This document shows, in pieces, positions 63,717 to 64,000 of a stretch of DNA of 64,000 bases. The notes beneath the pieces were generated by a model. That model had not been told where the DNA came from. It was given only the letters and a program-made list of their open reading frames with translations, and made no database searches. The stretch comes from Symbiodinium sp. CCMP2592 (lineage: Eukaryota > Sar > Dinophyceae > Suessiales > Symbiodiniaceae). Each line of letters begins with the position of its first letter. Position 1 is the first letter of the stretch. The stretch lies in the NCBI GenBank assembly GCA_905221615.1, contig CAJNDT010000968.1, positions 902,501 to 966,500 on the forward strand. The letters run 5' to 3'. The position numbers and the translations under genes were made by a program.

Positions 63717-64000
63717 TACGTAGATGACAGACATAGAATCGAGTACATAGATGACATGCATCGAGTGAAGTACATAGAACTATGCTTCTATGTACTTCAC
63801 TCTATGACTCTATGCACGTGACGCTATGTCACTATGACTATATGACAATGCTATGACTCTATGCACTTGACACTATGGCACTATAACTTTATGACAGTGC
63901 TATGACTCTATGCACTTGACACTATGAGTACAATGACACTATGACTTTATGACTCTATGACTGTATGATACTTGACTATGCTTGACTCTATGACTCTTAT
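63717..64000. repeat. CTATGA-rich satellite running to the window end
   Basis: Irregular repeats of CTATGACTCTATGCACTTGA and GTACATAGA. The words switch strand at a 17-bp perfect hairpin, 63763-63779 paired with 63786-63802 across a 6-base loop. The array continues past the window. Confidence 0.9.

Overview
The window looks like nuclear DNA of a dinoflagellate, most likely a Suessiales/Symbiodiniaceae-type genome. Three things point there: intergenic DNA saturated with whole and degenerate plant-type telomere words (TTTAGGG/CCCTAAA), a Ty1/copia-class polyprotein of the divergent dinoflagellate type, and an LTR carrying a split match to the dinoflagellate trans-spliced leader. No ordinary cellular gene can be named with confidence. 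I found no rRNA, tRNA or CRISPR array.

Layout. Positions 1 to about 50380 are gene-poor. They hold (i) dispersed degenerate TTTAGGG words and short interstitial telomeric arrays; (ii) about 50 short (50-215 bp) inverted-repeat elements in roughly 20 families, treated here as MITE-like non-autonomous DNA elements; (iii) micro- and minisatellites, notably a 50-bp x 19 array at 12351-13317, a TTA/TTG array at 28360-28558 and TA/CATA arrays; (iv) a 555-bp terminal-repeat retrotransposon in miniature (TRIM) at 29450-30004 with a perfect 5-bp target duplication; and (v) a few low-repeat islands (about 22900-23520, 27500-28200, 44400-45900, 60350-61260) with open frames I cannot assign.

Positions 50388-59817 are a complete, young LTR retrotransposon. 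It has identical 219-bp LTRs, a 5-bp target duplication (TCTGC), a primer-binding site and a polypurine tract. ORF1 (439 codons) carries a HAD-like domain. A Gag region runs through three successive reading frames. A long Pol frame carries, in order, Gag C-terminus, CCCH zinc finger, aspartic protease, a 2-oxoglutarate/Fe(II)-oxygenase-like domain, DDE integrase, reverse transcriptase (YVDD) and RNase H. Positions 59818-64000 return to telomere-word DNA and end in a CTATGA-rich satellite.

Most worth a second look: the spliced-leader relic in the LTR; the HAD-like ORF1 and the embedded oxygenase-like domain; and the hairpin elements. Many hairpins show 4-bp target duplications (ANNT in families A/B, CTAG in family F and relatives). 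Several sit at the centre of otherwise perfect palindromes, and three carry telomere-repeat tracts inside an arm. No transposase for the hairpins is in the window, so if they are mobile they must be driven in trans.
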